Assembly: GCA_013433145.1 (NCBI GenBank)
Contig: CM024177.1
Location: 4,738,110-4,802,109 of the forward strand
Direction of reading: 5' to 3'
Origin: Ascaris suum
Taxonomy: Eukaryota; Nematoda; Chromadorea; Rhabditida; Ascarididae
DNA: 64,000 bases
Shown: one piece after another, positions 23,801 to 38,294 of the stretch
Layout: each line of letters begins with the position of its first letter
Numbering within the stretch: the stretch's first letter is position 1
The notes under the pieces: model-generated
The model's database searches: none
What the model saw: the letters and a program-made list of their open reading frames with translations, nothing else
What the model was told of the DNA's origin: nothing
Position numbers and translations under genes: made by a program

Positions 23801-26800
23801 AGTTTTTGCATAAGCACATTCGCTTCTTCGTTTTAAGTTCCAACTGTAGATGAAGTAACCTAAAACAGCAGTCAGAGGTACCTTTTAATATGAAAGGTTT
23901 AATTCAAGGTTACCGAAGGATCAAGTGCGAACATTGCTTGAATATATCATTCAAAAAATAAGTTAACAAACAGCAACTCAACGATGCTCGCAACGTGCGA
24001 TAGCGTGCTTTCATGAATCGATGCACCAGTCGATGTGTATTAATTAGTCAATGATTTCGTGTTTGCATACCAACGCACTCAAGTGCACTCCCCTCTTTTT
24101 CACGCTTCCATGACTCAGTGAGATTTGTTTGACGTCGACCTTCAGATGCATTGTCCACCTTGCATTCTTCCGATGCCTAGTAATAAAGAAAAAAATAAAA
24201 GTGTGTTGAAGGCTTTCACTGGTGCCCGCTGCACACTTACTATGCCAAGTGCCTTCACACATTATCATCGTCCATAGATATGCATTAATAGCTGAGCCGA
24301 TGCGGCTCATGGTGTAGTCTCGTGCAAGAGGTTTGCGCTTTTGAATGTTTTGCGAACTTTTGCAGTTTTGCAGTTGTGACTATAACCTACCTACCTACAC
24401 AGAGTTTTCGTCAACCTGTTCAGTTGCTCGAACTTACGAGCCACAAAGAGCGAATGAGACGCTATTAGAGGCCAGTATCAAATCCACTGATGAGCACATA
24501 CGGGTGATTTCGTTACTGCTCATCACATTCTGCACAAACTGTTGCGTTATTATTGATACGTAGAAGTATTTGGAAGTGGCTGTCCTAATTTTCACTTCGG
24601 TCAGTTGAATGTTCAAGAAAATAAATTAAGATATGTATGCCGCTCAGTTTCATTAAACGTCAAGCTCCAGGGCATCTGACCTTTGTTGTTGAATAGCTCC
24701 CGAAGCAATTGAGTTGACCTGCTGAAATGTTACGAGGCATATGCAGCTGTCCACGCACGCCTACCTGAATACTTCTTTTTACTATTATGGGTGATTCGTA
24801 ACAAAGATACTGATATAGCATCGCATGCACAATTACCATGGTTTCGAGCTCCATTGCCCCACTCGAAGTTGGCTAGTCGACGAGAGAGTTTTTAGCATGA
24901 TCAACATACCATCGAAACCATGCTTGCCGAAAACTTCGAATACCTGTGCTACAAGCTCCGCCCTTAAGAATATCGCATATATAGATGTGCAAATATAAAA
25001 AATTATGGATATGAATTCGCCATAGTGCAATGTGCAAGTGAAAATTCGACGGTAGCGCGGAGAAGGGGAAACGCCCCAAGTAATGATCCTTACCAGAAAT
25101 TTTCTAAATTTCAACGGTTTCGAATCCTTACGCATCACTCGAATCATTGTGTCATCTCCTTATCGAAAATGACTGTCGAACTAGGGATTCCGAAGGTTTC
25201 TGGAAGGCAATGAAGTCCACGCTCTGCATTGTCACTTGTTTACTCTCAAAACATAGTGCTGCTATTGGAATGAGAGCTGGTATTTTCACAGGAGCAGTCC
25301 TGTTCAAAGTTATCACAGTTTCTGAACTCATATATGCCATTCGCCAATCAAATTGAGCTCTCCAATCTGTCTACCAAAGTAATACATGAGATTTACCGAA
25401 ACCAAACAACATATACTGAACTCGAAATTGTAATCAACATACTGAACTTAAAATTGTGATCATGCTCAAGAATGCCTTCATTACAGCTTTCACATTTTCA
25501 TTGGTGAGGGAGACAAACCGCCTAATTTATTCTGGTACAGCTGTGGAAGTTTAACGATGTGAAGCTGGATGCTAATGTGATATAGTGAACGGCGAAGTAG
25601 AAAAATAGAAGCTAATGAAAAAAAGCATGTATAGCCGTAGAAGTTGATAATTTGACTGCGAGATATCGCAGTTCTCTGTCGCCTGCAAGGGACATGAAAT
25701 AAAAAAGGCAGTTGGAACGCAAAACGAAACTAACATATCGGAAAGAAAAACTCACTTATATCGCTTACTCGATAGCATTCAGTGCTATTAATGTGTGCGA
25801 ATAGCGGATAGGCGACATAGGGCGGACCATTTGCAGGAAGCAGATCAGGCAGTCGGCACAGACTGTTTGAAATTTTCAAGTTAATAAATCACGGCAATTT
25901 TTGTCAGAAAATTCGCCACTTACTATGTCACTGCATGGCGGAAGGAATTCATCGATCAAACAAAGCAAAGATAGCAGGAAACCAATTTCTTTGAGGCTGA
26001 AGCGAAGGTAAACTCTAGTTCCTATCGCATTTAGGCATTTTCTACTCAAATTTTGACTTCAATCTTTCTAAAGTTCAATTCATTACAATATCTTACTTCA
26101 GAAATTGCTAACCATGCAAGCAACAGCGGGGAAATGAAAGCCATCAAACGACTTGCAGCAACCGAAGGAGAATCCATGTTTTCGCAGTGTGGACGACAAA
26201 CGATGAATGTGCTTATTTATCTGATTGCGGGCTTATGATGTCATGTTGTTCATTTTTAATGGCTGACAGAGCAATTCAACTTTTTTGGAGCGGCAGCATA
26301 ATGCGTTTTCCAGTGAACGGATGCGTTTATGCAAATTCTCTCACTCGTATCTTCCACTGCATTGCGAAGAAAAAAGCGAACTAGAGTCAATAACTCAATC
26401 AAACTGCAGTCAAGGTTTCTCGATTCAATGAACTAGACCAAATCTGTGCAAGCTAGCTCGGTTCCTGAAATTTATTGACAAAACTGTCCTAGCTGATTGC
26501 TCGCTCTCATTACTCAAATCCTCATCCTCCCACCAAGAACGAGGAATCCCATGAAAAATTTCTAAAGAAAGAGAATAAAACATCTTTCTTTTTTCATCTT
26601 CACTCGCGAAATATCATAGTAAATTTGACTCTGCGGTCCACCTGCAAGCTTTTCCGCACAAACTTCTGCGTACGTAAATGTCTATGCAAATATTCGCAGT
26701 CATAATGCAATTTCACCAAAATTATTTCAAAGATGCATAAAAACATAAAAACATCTCCTTTTGATTAGGCAAAGGTTTCATGGGAGGAAAGGTGAAAGAC

Positions 26801-27914
26801 CAATATCATCTTTGGTGCTCATTAGCGCATCTTTGCCAGGTATATCCTAAATAAAATGCATCAGATTTCGAGCTGTACGTAATTTTCGAGAAAGCTCTTA
26901 GGTTCTGGTTATGGTCATGGTTGTAGAAAATGGAATAGCTTCGACGAGTTGATATAACGTTTACAATTCGTGCTGCTCATATTGAGATGATGTGGCATAG
27001 AAAATTATGAGACATTTAATGTCAAGGGAGTAAGCACATTATCCATGGCCCATAGATTTTTCTCCATTTATGAGAAAGAAGGGCGTTTATGCGACGTAAC
27101 TGGTGCATTGTTTGTTAGGCTAATTGTTTCGCAAGACTGTCCAACTCGGCCGCAGAGAAATCCCTCTAAAATTCTAATCATGTTGATTTTCGGCAGACTC
27201 TTAGTAAATTTGAATGTTAAGAACTACTGCTAAAAATTTACGAATCGTAGTTTCTGACCTACTTGACAGTGCAAATGAGTGCAACCTTCAAGAAATCTAA
27301 GATTCCTTGTTTTCTAGCATCCATTAAGTTCCGGACCGGACTGGACCAGAGCGGCCTATGCTGTCCATAAGCAAGATTCAGACCGGATCGGAGAATTTTC
27401 GAAAGGCATTCGTTAATAATCGGTCTTGTCGCACAATATAGGGCAACTGATGTAGTGAAGAACTCATTAAACAAACGAGGTATCACATGATGATCGAGAA
27501 ATGGTGCAAGAGTTGTAAATAAGTGGCACTTTGCTCGCAACTTTTTGGGTAGTGTGCGGAGATACCTAAGACAATGTCGACAACTTTCCAACATTGCACC
27601 TTTGTTGCTAATGCTATATAAAGGTGTCCTCTACCTACACTACATTGCGATAGATCAGCGTTTAATTTTGATAGGAACCACCGATCGAACTGAAGCAACA
27701 AATTTTTTTATTTCAAGTGACAAGCGACAAGAAAGAAGTATTAGTAGGAAGCAAATGAGCTCGACAGTACTTGTATAAGGAACAAAGTCTGCGGTGAAGT
27801 AGCTCTATCCATAGCATACTGTGATGTATTAACAGCCACTACTTGGATTTGCGCAGCGAATATGAAGAAAGACATACTATTAGCAAGATGCTACCCCAGC
27901 TTAGTGTACGAAAC

Positions 27915-27916
<2 letters not shown>
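14813..27916. other. Gene-less A+T-rich region
   Basis: I see no recognisable gene. Two G+C-richer islands, near 17077-17400 and 22298-22537, have open frames and are treated as findings. A 26-bp tandem duplication lies at 25413-25463. The remainder shows nothing beyond A+T-rich sequence and short A or T runs. Confidence 0.55.
25413..25463. repeat. Tandem duplication, 26-bp unit, two copies
   Basis: The unit starting ATACTGAACT is present at 25413-25438 and again at 25439-25463, with a few substitutions. It is a small local duplication with no coding sense. Confidence 0.8.
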
Positions 27917-27917
<1 letters not shown>

Positions 27918-27983
<66 letters not shown>

Positions 27984-28003
27984 TATATTTATATATTTAT
28001 ATA
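27918..28003. repeat. (TA)n microsatellite
   Basis: A pure TA run of about 63 bp (27918-27980) is followed by an interrupted TATATTTATA tail to 28003. The flanking sequence is A+T-rich and non-coding. The open frame that reads Tyr-Ile repeats across it is an artefact. Confidence 0.95.
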
Positions 28004-28185
28004 CGCAGCAGCTGTCGAGTAATGGGGCTCCACTTTTCAGCTTGAAGAAGGAAGGAACCAAAAAGGTATTCAAATATTTCGAGAGGAACATGAAGAGCTG
28101 GCTAATTTAACTTTGCTTGGAGAACTGGCATAAAATTATCAGGAATCAACCTCCCTTCAATAAGATGTCGTGAGCAATCAACTGC

Positions 28186-28457
28186 TCTGAACCTCCAGAA
28201 GTCATCATTCACCCTCAGGTTGCAAGGAACGACGAAGATCCGATTTCACGAAGGAAGGGCTGCAGCTGCAAGTGGCTTGATACATTGTCCAAAGAGCCCA
28301 GAAACCTGTACACAACAGTTTGCTTAACACTAAAAATAGACATGCTTCTCCGATAACAAAACGGTGGCCTTAGTTGTGAGACAAATTCACACGATGGGCC
28401 TTATTGCTTTCTTGCGTATGTTTAAAACCCTTCCGTCCAGTCTGAACCTCCAGAAGT
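28186..28457 (+). repeat. 17-bp exact direct repeat, copies 255 bp apart
   Basis: TCTGAACCTCCAGAAGT occurs at 28186-28202 and 28441-28457. The second copy follows an acceptor-like pyrimidine run ending CAG. In both copies the same frame reads SEPPEV, within open stretches 28174-28356 and about 28420-28599. No known domain was recognised. Confidence 0.7.
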
Positions 28458-31400
28458 ACATGGCAAGTTCTTGTCGGTTAGAGGTCTAATGGATTTCACA
28501 TTTTCCATTTCCTCACCGCCATTCCCGGGAACAATGGTAATGGCACTGGAAAGTCGAGCACTGCAGGAGGATTTGAAGATGGACAGAGGAAGTTGTTAAA
28601 CCATGTAAAGAACTGCAAATGGGTGCGGAAATAATTGCCCTTCACATCTGCGCCACCTCGCAACACTGACTCGCCCTTTTGCGAAGCACCTGTTTAAGCA
28701 TTCTTTTCAGCTTCACTACTATCACGGCTCGAAATCGATTTCGATTTCATAAAGAAGCGAAATCACTGAAGCTGACTAGTTTGACCATTTCCCCTCCCCT
28801 CCCCGTATTTCATAGATAGTCCACAACCGTTATGTTCCATTAGCCATTAAGATGCAAGAATTTGCTAACATCAACGCCAGAGCAAGGTCCAACGTCGCAG
28901 CAAAACGAATTTGAGCTTTTGAGTGAAATGAACGCAAAAATTCAAGTATTCATCTACTACAGCGCGAAGAATCATCCTCTGAGATTTCAACGAAAGACAT
29001 CTTTAGCGAAACGAAGAATGAAATGCATCATTCAATAAATTTTACTATTTCCTGACAGGCTTGAGTCTAGTTTGTTGAGGAAAATGCAAAAGCAAATAAG
29101 ATGAAAGCGTTTTTCATCACAACATCTGAAAGCCTTTTTAGCATATCGGCCCTGTCACGTGGAAAGCGTTGGCACTCATAGCCTCGATATACACTCATAG
29201 CCACTGACTCGCTTCGGAACAATCACTGATGACGACAAAGCTGTCGCGTAATCAACGAGAAGCAGCGGGAGGGAGCAGTACATCCGAAACAGGGTTAATG
29301 CTGCTACCTTAAGTCTGACGTCGTCCGGAAGACCGGAACATATCGCTGCGCAAATGACGATCAACCCCAATATAAAAGTGCGCAATTTCTTGAGCGGAAA
29401 TGTTGATACGAACAAAAATGCATTTTCGATAAAACTGCTACGGAAAACACAATAAGACCCAGAGCCGCAATATACCCCATTAACCCGCTGCCTTACTTCT
29501 TTGCTTATTTATTCCGCTGCCCGTTTTCCCTGTTTTGCGCCGATGCATAGTTTTTATCAGCGTAAGCTCTTCTAAAAGGAGCGCTGTATCTTTTCTTAAC
29601 GAGAAGTTGTAATGCTTATATTTCCTTTACGCTTCTCCGCCCAGTTTTCTCCTCTTATTTTTTTCGCAGAATCTTTGTGATTGCATATTTTCGCGACAAG
29701 CCCATTACCCGTTCAATATTTGATGCAAACTAAAGCCCGCACAAATATGAGAGAAACTGATGTTTGTAATAAATAAATAAAACCGCAATCCAGTGGTTTT
29801 CTGCTCACTGCAAAGTTTCTGGGTAGCAGTCCTGCTTTCTACGTTTCTATCTTAACGATGATAACGGCAGGATAGGAGAATCCATATGAAATCTGAGTCA
29901 CTAGAGCAGATTTATCCTTTTCACCCCAGCTCCTTTTCACCAACTGTTACAAAATCTACGGAGCTTTTTTTTTAAACATTTGAACGTGAAATACAGTTGC
30001 TGTATCAAAATGGCTGTAAAGAAGATATTGTTGATGATATTAAAATGCTCCTCTGATTATAAACGTGACATGAATACATATGAAACTGAAGAAAAAAAGA
30101 AGGAAAATTTTTCAATAATGCAGCACCTTGTTGCTCCTATTTTTCCCCTGAGCAGCTAGTTCCTGCTTTTTACATACGATGAAGAACTGGAAACAAAATT
30201 TCTTGCAAAAGCTGAGTTCGCTAGGAAATTTTTGGCTTCACAGAGTAGCCTTAAATTTGCTAAGATATAACAGTTCAATTATTCTGCAATTTAGCTGAAC
30301 GCTTTTTGGTACGGCACTCCAGTGAGCCAGCAAGCAACTCTTGAATAATTTTTCCATAGTACATGTTATTGTCTGGTGTAATTAAATGATCGAAAAGTAA
30401 TCCTCAAAACTTGATGCTGAAAACTCAGCAGCAACAATCAATATCGAGGTCAGCTTCCTGCGTCCTCGCCAAAGCCTTTTTGACCGATTGTTTGACAGTG
30501 CTTCTTTCAACACATTTACCATTGAGCATGGGTCTGAATTTTCTCGCGGCAATTTTGTGAAGAATATCGCCTGTTTCCAAAAATACCTGTGCAGTGAATT
30601 ATCAGCGCGTTTTCAAATTCTGCATATACTATTAGTTTGTTAGAAAATATGCGGTAGCTCTCTGTAAAAAGGATCTTAAAAGAATTTCATAGGAGCCCAT
30701 TCCTCAGGTGAGAGAGTGAGCAATGCTTCAGATGAGCAGTTCGGATAAAATATGAGTTGTCGACGGAAGCGAACAGCGGGAACTAAGAGTGGGGAACTTA
30801 ATCTCAGTCATACTTAGGTTAAGAGGAGTTGTTTTCCGAGGTAATCCCACATTCGAAACAATGAATAAGCTAACGCAACAAGCCGCTTCGACTGGCGTTT
30901 AGCTATGTAAACAGCAACCTCATTGCTGCGAACTGATATTCGAGAATTACCTAGTAGACAACAACATAATACAAAGAATCCATTTTATTGCGCATCAGCT
31001 TCAGCAAATCAAGGTATGCTGCTATAGGCAAAAGTAATGTGTTCAACACACAAACACACGCATCACTTCAAAGGACAATCGTTCGCTGCTTCACCTTGAA
31101 TGTTCTATACAAATTGGATTCGTACTGATTTGTAAACACTCCAAAGATCAGAAGGTTGCTACACATAACCGCCGAGAAGATCCTCGGCTCAAAAATTCAG
31201 GTATTCAGAAGGCGAACCTGTCCAATATCGCAGATTATATGCGCCTAATTTCGTTGGTATGCTTCATCGGTCGATACGTGAGCACATTATTCGCAAGCAC
31301 AGACTCCACAGCAAAATTTTTTTCAAAGCTGATCAAAAATTTTGGAATTGATGTAAGCTGAGGCAATACCTCCATTCTGGAAAATTTCTATAAAGTGTCT

Positions 31401-31710
31401 TGACTTAGCAAAAAACGTACAAAGAAATATCGCTCTTAATCCTCTTTTCGTGCGACCTCGTGAATATCTTCGCAATACGCAGCCCATTCCTGTGCAAATA
31501 TTTTTGCAAAGGGTTTTCCACATGTGAAGAGCAAAAATGGAACAAGAGGGAAATTTAACTAAAGAAAAACTCAACATAATCTAACGGCACGTTGAACTTT
31601 TGAGCAAAAACAACCAATGCCGTCACGCTTACACTTTTATACGCCTGATGAATAGGCACTTGTTAAACGCATTATATGGTGTCGCATGCGTACCTATCTA
31701 TGTATGCGTG

Positions 31711-31740
31711 TGTGTCTGCGTCTGTCTGTCCGTCTGTGCG
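31711..31740. repeat. TG/TCTG-rich simple repeat
   Basis: A short run of TGTG followed by TCTG units, not coding. The open frames over it owe their cysteine-rich text to this repeat. Confidence 0.75.
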
Positions 31741-33916
31741 ATGTTTGAATCGAGGAACAATTCGTCTAAAGGCTATAAAATTTAGTACTTACGTTGCATA
31801 CCACAAATTTTGCTCCCATGCAATCGTTTGCGTTCTGGAACTTCAATCACAGGATGATCACACATTACTTCAAAAGATAATTGCACCTCGCGCCGTAATG
31901 TGTCCTTATTAGCGCCTAGGGAATAGCACTGCACGACTCCTAAATGTAATACTTCGTTTCGAAAACTAAGAAGCAAAGTTTCATTTGTTCCGTTTTATAG
32001 AACCACATAAAACGAGTATCAAGAGCTGGCTGAACTAAGTTGATAGAAGCCCTTAAATGTTGACAACATCATCAAATTTTATAATTTGCACACCGCATCT
32101 GTCTCTAACTGATGAAAATTTTCTCAACAACAACATAATGCAAGCTTACTGCCAGTCAAATGGCTGTTTTAACTTTATTTCTGGGAGAGGTACGCTCACC
32201 TGTGCTAAAATTAAGAGCTGAAACTGCGATCTAGTATGAACTGAGCAGAAAATGCATTTGCATTTTTATTTTGCAAGGTTTTTTAAGAATACGCGGAATG
32301 AGTGAGTCGAGCAATACGGGAAAACCAAAATCGACTCCTTATTATTGTATTTAACCGTTGCATTCTTCTGTGAGTACGTAGAAGTGATATTTTAGTTATG
32401 CATTAACGATCGTAAGAGTCGAACTCAACAAGATTTGGCTCCATTATAATCAAGTATGAACAGATGAAGAACGACACTTTCTAGATTTGGATCCTGTGAA
32501 CATGACTGCCATTCTAGCATCACCAACTGAGTCACTGATGGATGAAAATATATAGGGGAGTTATGAATAGTCACAAGACAAACCGCTTGCGAAGCCTGTT
32601 AAGTACAAACCAATTCTTATCTATCTTACGATATTATGAGTAAGTTGGTAGGAATAAACGCTAAACGCAGAGCATGGCTGCAAATGAAGCAAACTGCAAA
32701 CAAATTGCAAGCAATCCTAAGTCATAATGGAGTCCTCTTGCAACAATTAATGCTGGGACTGGGATTCACCTTTTGGCTATCTATCTTTTCCTAAACCGCG
32801 TCACCGTCCTTGCCGGTAATACCTAGAATGTAAATTGGCTGACCAAGTTCGCAACTTCGCAACTTCCAATGGCTCAGCTACTCAGTTGATGAGGTCGAGC
32901 TAGAAGGCATGTAATGAGAACACGACTTCGTGTCAGAATATGCGACTCTTAGAAAAACTACTTGAGTAGACAACAAAATGTTCATGAGATCTCTTCTACA
33001 GAATCAGGCTCGTGGTCCATAGCAAGGAACCTCAATTCAGTCTACTACTTTCCTCATTTTCTACTTCTGCAATGTCTCACAAAGTATGAAAGCCGGAGTG
33101 CCATACTTAGAGAAAGTGCAAAAAGCACATTTAATTCCCCAACGTCGTACTTGTTTTTTTTTTTGCAATTTCAGGAAAAGAAATAATGAGACTGATGTGA
33201 CACTCTCAGCACAGGTGGAACCTAATGGTGGATTGATTCTTAGTAGATATCCTACATTTATCTATCTACGAATGCATAAAACCGAAACTATGCATCGAAT
33301 AAAGCGAAACAAATCGAGTTACCGAATATTGACGCATAATTAACTTATGAAACATAAAGCTGTAATTCTCTTGTAACATGTGAGGAATATATGAATATTT
33401 CTATATTTCAGAGAATAATAAAAATTGGATAGTGATTTGGTGGAAGCGAAATCAAGCGCGCAATAAATTATAATTTTATGTAAAATGGCTCATGTTTTTA
33501 TGAAGTTGTGTGAAAAACATGAAGTTGTTGTCGATTACTTGCTTCGTCTAAATTAGCTCGATTGGAAATTTTCTCAAGCTGAAACTACACGAAAATTGCT
33601 CTCGTAGCTTTTTCTCACTTGAAGCAAGTATATTCTTATGAGGAACTGTTTCTCGTTAGAGTGCTGTGGCTACGATGACAATCTTTAAGTGAGCGGCAGG
33701 CGAAAAAGGCACAAGATGTTGTGCTGAACTAAAGGAATTCGATTTAAGTTATTGAAAGTTTGTGATGTTGCGTCTGAAGCATAATTATTTATCTGCCGGA
33801 CTCATTCAAAAAACAGAAAGAATAGTACTAATGGCAGCGAAAGTAATAATAATAGCAGAAAATGGCGATAGCATGAAGTCATCGGAGGCGCTCATTGAGA
33901 AAGAATAGTAGTTGCT

Positions 33917-33942
33917 CCTCCCCCACCCACCCACCCCACCCC
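33917..33942 (-). repeat. C-rich tract (G-runs on the minus strand)
   Basis: CCCCCACCCACCCACCCCACCCC on the + strand gives five G-runs on the - strand, a potential G-quadruplex. No gene is nearby that would suggest a role. Confidence 0.65.
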
Positions 33943-35076
33943 ATCTTTTCCGCCAGGATCGTCCCGCCCCCTCACAAAGAAGTGCAGTCAATATTATTGA
34001 AGTTTTTTCTGCAAATTCTCTTTTAGCTATACTCTCTGTACTCGTATGCTCAGATTTTTCAGCAGTTGCGTATATCACAAATCTGTCAAGTTACTTCAGT
34101 TTGACCTTTAGCGTAAATTTTTGATATACTGAAACAAAGCATATAATCAAACGCTTTTCGTACTTCTTTTTTCTGCACAAAGCTTACCTTCGTAATCAGC
34201 ACAGGGTTGAGGATGGAGTTTGAGAACACAGGAAGAATAAAAGTCGAAATAGCAGTTTCCTTTCAGCGATCCATTGCATAACAATCATTAAAGTGAACAC
34301 TTTCTATAAGAATGTCTATAGAGTAACTCTCATGACGATGTAATTAGAACAAATGTACAGGTAAATAAGCTGCTGACAATAGGCCCATAATTGTGATCCA
34401 TGAGCAAACAAGTGCCCAGCATGAGGACTGAAAATAATTTTTTTTAGCCGGATAAAAAGTTTCCCTTGTGCAGAGCTAGGGCATTTAAAAACTGCAAATA
34501 CGTCAAAACGGCAGTTCTTTTTCCTAAGTCATGATGGACACACTACTGGAAAGACGTGAATTACGAGGAACACGATATAAAAATAGTACAACAGAAAAAC
34601 GCTTGAGTGACAAATGGTAGGTGGTCGGAAAATGGAACTTCTAGGACAGCAGGGTTACCTCTGCGGCAGATGAAAAGAAACATAATTAAAAGTGGAATAA
34701 TGTGTTTTGCATGTTGCTGGCATAAAAAAAACTTTGTGGAGCGATAAGATACGGATAAGATAAATATACTAATAATATTGTTGCATTGCTTAAAGATGGA
34801 ATTTCAAAAGTCAATGTAGTATTTTTTAATTTGATTCATACTATCTCGCTGCGAAAATGTCACTTCCGGGCGTGCAATTTCGAGATTTTGTATGCACTTA
34901 TCACTAATCATATGCATGCAGTGATGTTTACTGATTGCCGATGAATCTGATATTTGAGAACGTTGTGCTTAGACAACTGCATCCTTCCTTAAATCTTACG
35001 GATTTGTCGTGAGACGAAGAGATTTCAGAAACAGAGCTGAGCTCTAAGAATGAATGAGCCCTCACAGCATCTCTTG

Positions 35077-35105
35077 CTCCCCCACCCCCCCATTCCTCCC
35101 CCCAT
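35077..35105 (-). repeat. C-rich tract (G-runs on the minus strand)
   Basis: Runs of 5, 7 and 6 cytosines with short spacers. It resembles the tract at 33917 in composition, with three long runs and one weak one, so quadruplex formation on the - strand is less certain. Confidence 0.55.
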
Positions 35106-38100
35106 TTCGAGCCCCAAAATTCGAATTCCTCTCGCTTTATGGCTTCAATTTCAATCGCTCATTCTGTCGGCTACGACTTCAGTGTAACTGCTTTTCCATC
35201 CGAATTCCCGTTCACAGCACTCAGTTCCATCGTTTTCCCATCATTTAAACCGAAAGCTCTAAGCACTGCAATTAGATTTTGCATAAAACGGTTTCCAAGG
35301 GGACTGCTTACCCTATTTCACTAACACTTTTCGTAATCGGCGGATATTGCCTAGTTGTGCAATAATCTCTTAGTGGCAGGAACGAATTTCAATGTGACAT
35401 AAGTCTTTTGGCAAATTCTTTTGGGAGTTTGACGCTGATAATTTATAAATATCTAGAAAGAAGGTGCGGAATTGCAACCTACATCGTTGCAACGTTCAAT
35501 TTCATTACCTGAAACCATTGTAAATTTGACTGTGGATATGCGGGGTGTGCATCTTTCAATCTCATTCAGCGTTATGCTTTAGATTAAGAAGTCGGATTGT
35601 TTAATAAGAGCCAAGAGATGTGGAATTTGTTACGCGTCTCATTGTGCAAATTTTCCTATAATATCAACAAATTCTATCTCAACGAGTCCGAATTCGTTGT
35701 CCCGTTTTCTACAGCAGTTATGTCCTTATGTACCAATTACGAAGAATTTAAATTGCCTCACAAATGAATTTTTACATGCAAACGAACTCATACAATGCTA
35801 TCGTAGTTTTGCTCTAAAAATTTCACTCGCCAAACTTCATGGGAATCCCTGTTATCCACGAAGAAGTCTCACATGTGGATAATAGTTTGGGATCGGTCTA
35901 CTTTGACATAGCTTGCATGGAAATTTTGGTTTTTATTGGCGATTAGTATCTTCCCGATTGGATGAAATCAGTCGGTAAAATAGGAAGGTTCTGATGTAAC
36001 AAAATGAAGTCTTTCTAGTCGCATCATATTGTCAACAAGCATGAAGTATAGGATAGAATCTCTGCTAGCATCACTACAATTCTCGGGAAAAGAAGTGCAA
36101 AGAACCGCTGAAAGGCAAACACCGAGCTGATTAGTCGCCAACATAAAAGCGTTGCTGTATCATTAGCAATCGTATTCATGCACACAAATTATTTCCACCT
36201 CAATAAGTCCACAGCTTGGTTCATTTTTCATAGATATTGCGACATTTCATACCAAATAAAAATTAAATTCCGACTACTCGCGAATGAAAAAATGTAGTGA
36301 ATATGCATCGTACTAATTACAACCACATTCACAGTCGAACAGATTTGTTGAGGAGTGGAGTAGCTGTAGGGCGATGAGAAAGGTAGCAAGATGGAATATC
36401 CGGTTTGGCTCTAAGTTGGGGAGGAAAAAATATCAAGAATTGCTCTTGTTCACTGGCAAAATCACTGCTTTAAAGGCTAGAATTATTTATTGTCCTATCC
36501 CTCCTGAATTCGATTTTGCATCTGCAGCTGCTGTTACTGTTTTCTGCAAAAATTCCGCGGGTAAAGCAATAAGCACGAGCACTAATTGACTTCGATTAAA
36601 CTCACTTGTTGGACAAGCTGCATGCAATCTGGCTAGAAAGTTGCAATTCAGAAATTCACATCACTTAAGTATTGAAAAACCTTTTCAAGTGGCTAAACAC
36701 AAGTAGTATAACATTTAGAGTAATTTCCATTATGGTCTTCTTGAAAATTTACCGACGTAATGTGTTAAATGAATATCAGCAATCAGAGAGTGATATATCA
36801 GTGTTAAATATATAAATTTGAAATCAGCCAGTGTAAAGTGCAGAAGATAAAACAACTTCATGTCTAGTATGTATCAAGCAAAAAATTACACGTAAAGGAA
36901 TCATTGATGTGAGTTGAAAACGAAAAGCTCAAGTGTGCATAAAGATGGCGAAGTTGGCGTTCTGCGAGGAAAAGTTCTTGGAATAATGCAGATGAAGACT
37001 GCGTAAATACCATCGCTTAATGAATTAAGACGAACGAGTTTATTTTAAACGTTTCATTTTTCGATCAGCTGGTTACCGACCATGCTTCCAGCTCAGAAAT
37101 TTCGGTGCCATTTAGTAAGATTGCAATTCTCCATGGAGGAGTTCAAAGTTCTAATACCACTATCTCTCCTTCTTTCCATTTGGTTCCGATAATGGTTCAT
37201 TTGTCTTCAAGCTTTAAAATTTTGCAAATGAATTCGGTAGTTCATTTAGAACTTCATAGTACATCCCGCATGGAGGAAAACAGCAGGACCCTTAATCAGG
37301 ACCCTAACTTCGTAAGAAGGAAACGATGAGTATTTTCTATCGGGCACATAGTCTTAGTAAGCATAAGGATTCTCCTCCTGGCTTCCGAGACCATCCCAGA
37401 ACTCTAAGAAGAGATATAGAGGCCGATGTTGTCTTAAACCAGCGTATTCAATGATATTCCAAGCATATTCCACGCACTGAACGAGTTGGTTGCACACGCG
37501 TGCTCATTAGAATCCATGCGCACTATTCGTTTCCAGCATTGCGATTCGTTCATAAAACAACATAACAAAACAAGCGTCTATAATTAGCGGCAGCGGAACT
37601 AAGTGTGCGCACCATGTGGAGGACATGAAGTCGTGGCTGCACGCTAGCAATCTGTTGCTCCTAATTCTACAGTTGACTATAGGGGGCGTAAAGTAAACCG
37701 ACTTAAATCTCCTAGTTAGGTCTGATGAAGCACTCAATTTCACGATTTTTATTTCAAATCTCTCTTGAGAGATTAATGACGTTCCAATTTTGTCATTGAG
37801 GAGTTAACCTTCGTTGCCACTGATTTTTCTGTTTTTGCTCGTTACTAATTAGTTCAAAATCCCATGTTTTTCTCTCGCTCATCATCTGTGTCCGATACGG
37901 ACCACAGGTTTTTGATTTGTTGCAGGGTCGGGCGATTGGCGGCTTTGAAATCATTCAGTATCACTTTCACCTCAATGTTTCCTTTTTTCACTGAAATCAT
38001 ATGAGAACTTGATGCGCCAAAATGAGGTTTTGGCTTTCGAGGGAGAATGAATAATTTATACTTTTTCCCGCAAAATTCACTCCTAACGTCCTGATCCCTA

Positions 38101-38220
38101 TTGACGAAAAACTTTAAAGTAATGTTTCTTCTTATGTTAAAGCTATGTGTCGTTTCATAATTAACTTGTGGCTACCTGCGGTGGCGAATATTATTCCTCT
38201 CACCTGATCAAATCTCTGTG

Positions 38221-38224
<4 letters not shown>

Positions 38225-38290
<66 letters not shown>
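38225..38290. repeat. (TA)n microsatellite
   Basis: About 66 bp of uninterrupted TA dinucleotides. The adjoining open frame (38218-38442) begins inside the repeat and is not taken as a gene. Confidence 0.95.

Positions 38291-38291
<1 letters not shown>

Positions 38292-38294
<3 letters not shown>

Larger units (their letters stand above)
28004..38223. other. Gene-less A+T-rich region
   Basis: No gene is recognised. A 17-bp direct repeat (28186-28202 and 28441-28457) sits in short open frames and is covered in the findings. There is a TG/TCTG-rich run near 31711 and C-rich tracts near 33917 and 35077. The remaining sequence shows nothing I can support. Confidence 0.55.

Noticed and set aside
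27259..27639. Minus-strand stop-free run of about 126 codons with a donor-like GTAGGT at its end
   Set aside because: At this base composition one or two runs of this length are expected by chance in six frames of 64 kb. No motif, no acceptor and no partner exon were found.
27862..28110. Open frames through the TA and GA microsatellites (also 38218-38442 and 40196-40453)
   Set aside because: The repeats contain no stop codons in these frames, so the frames are artefacts of the repeats.
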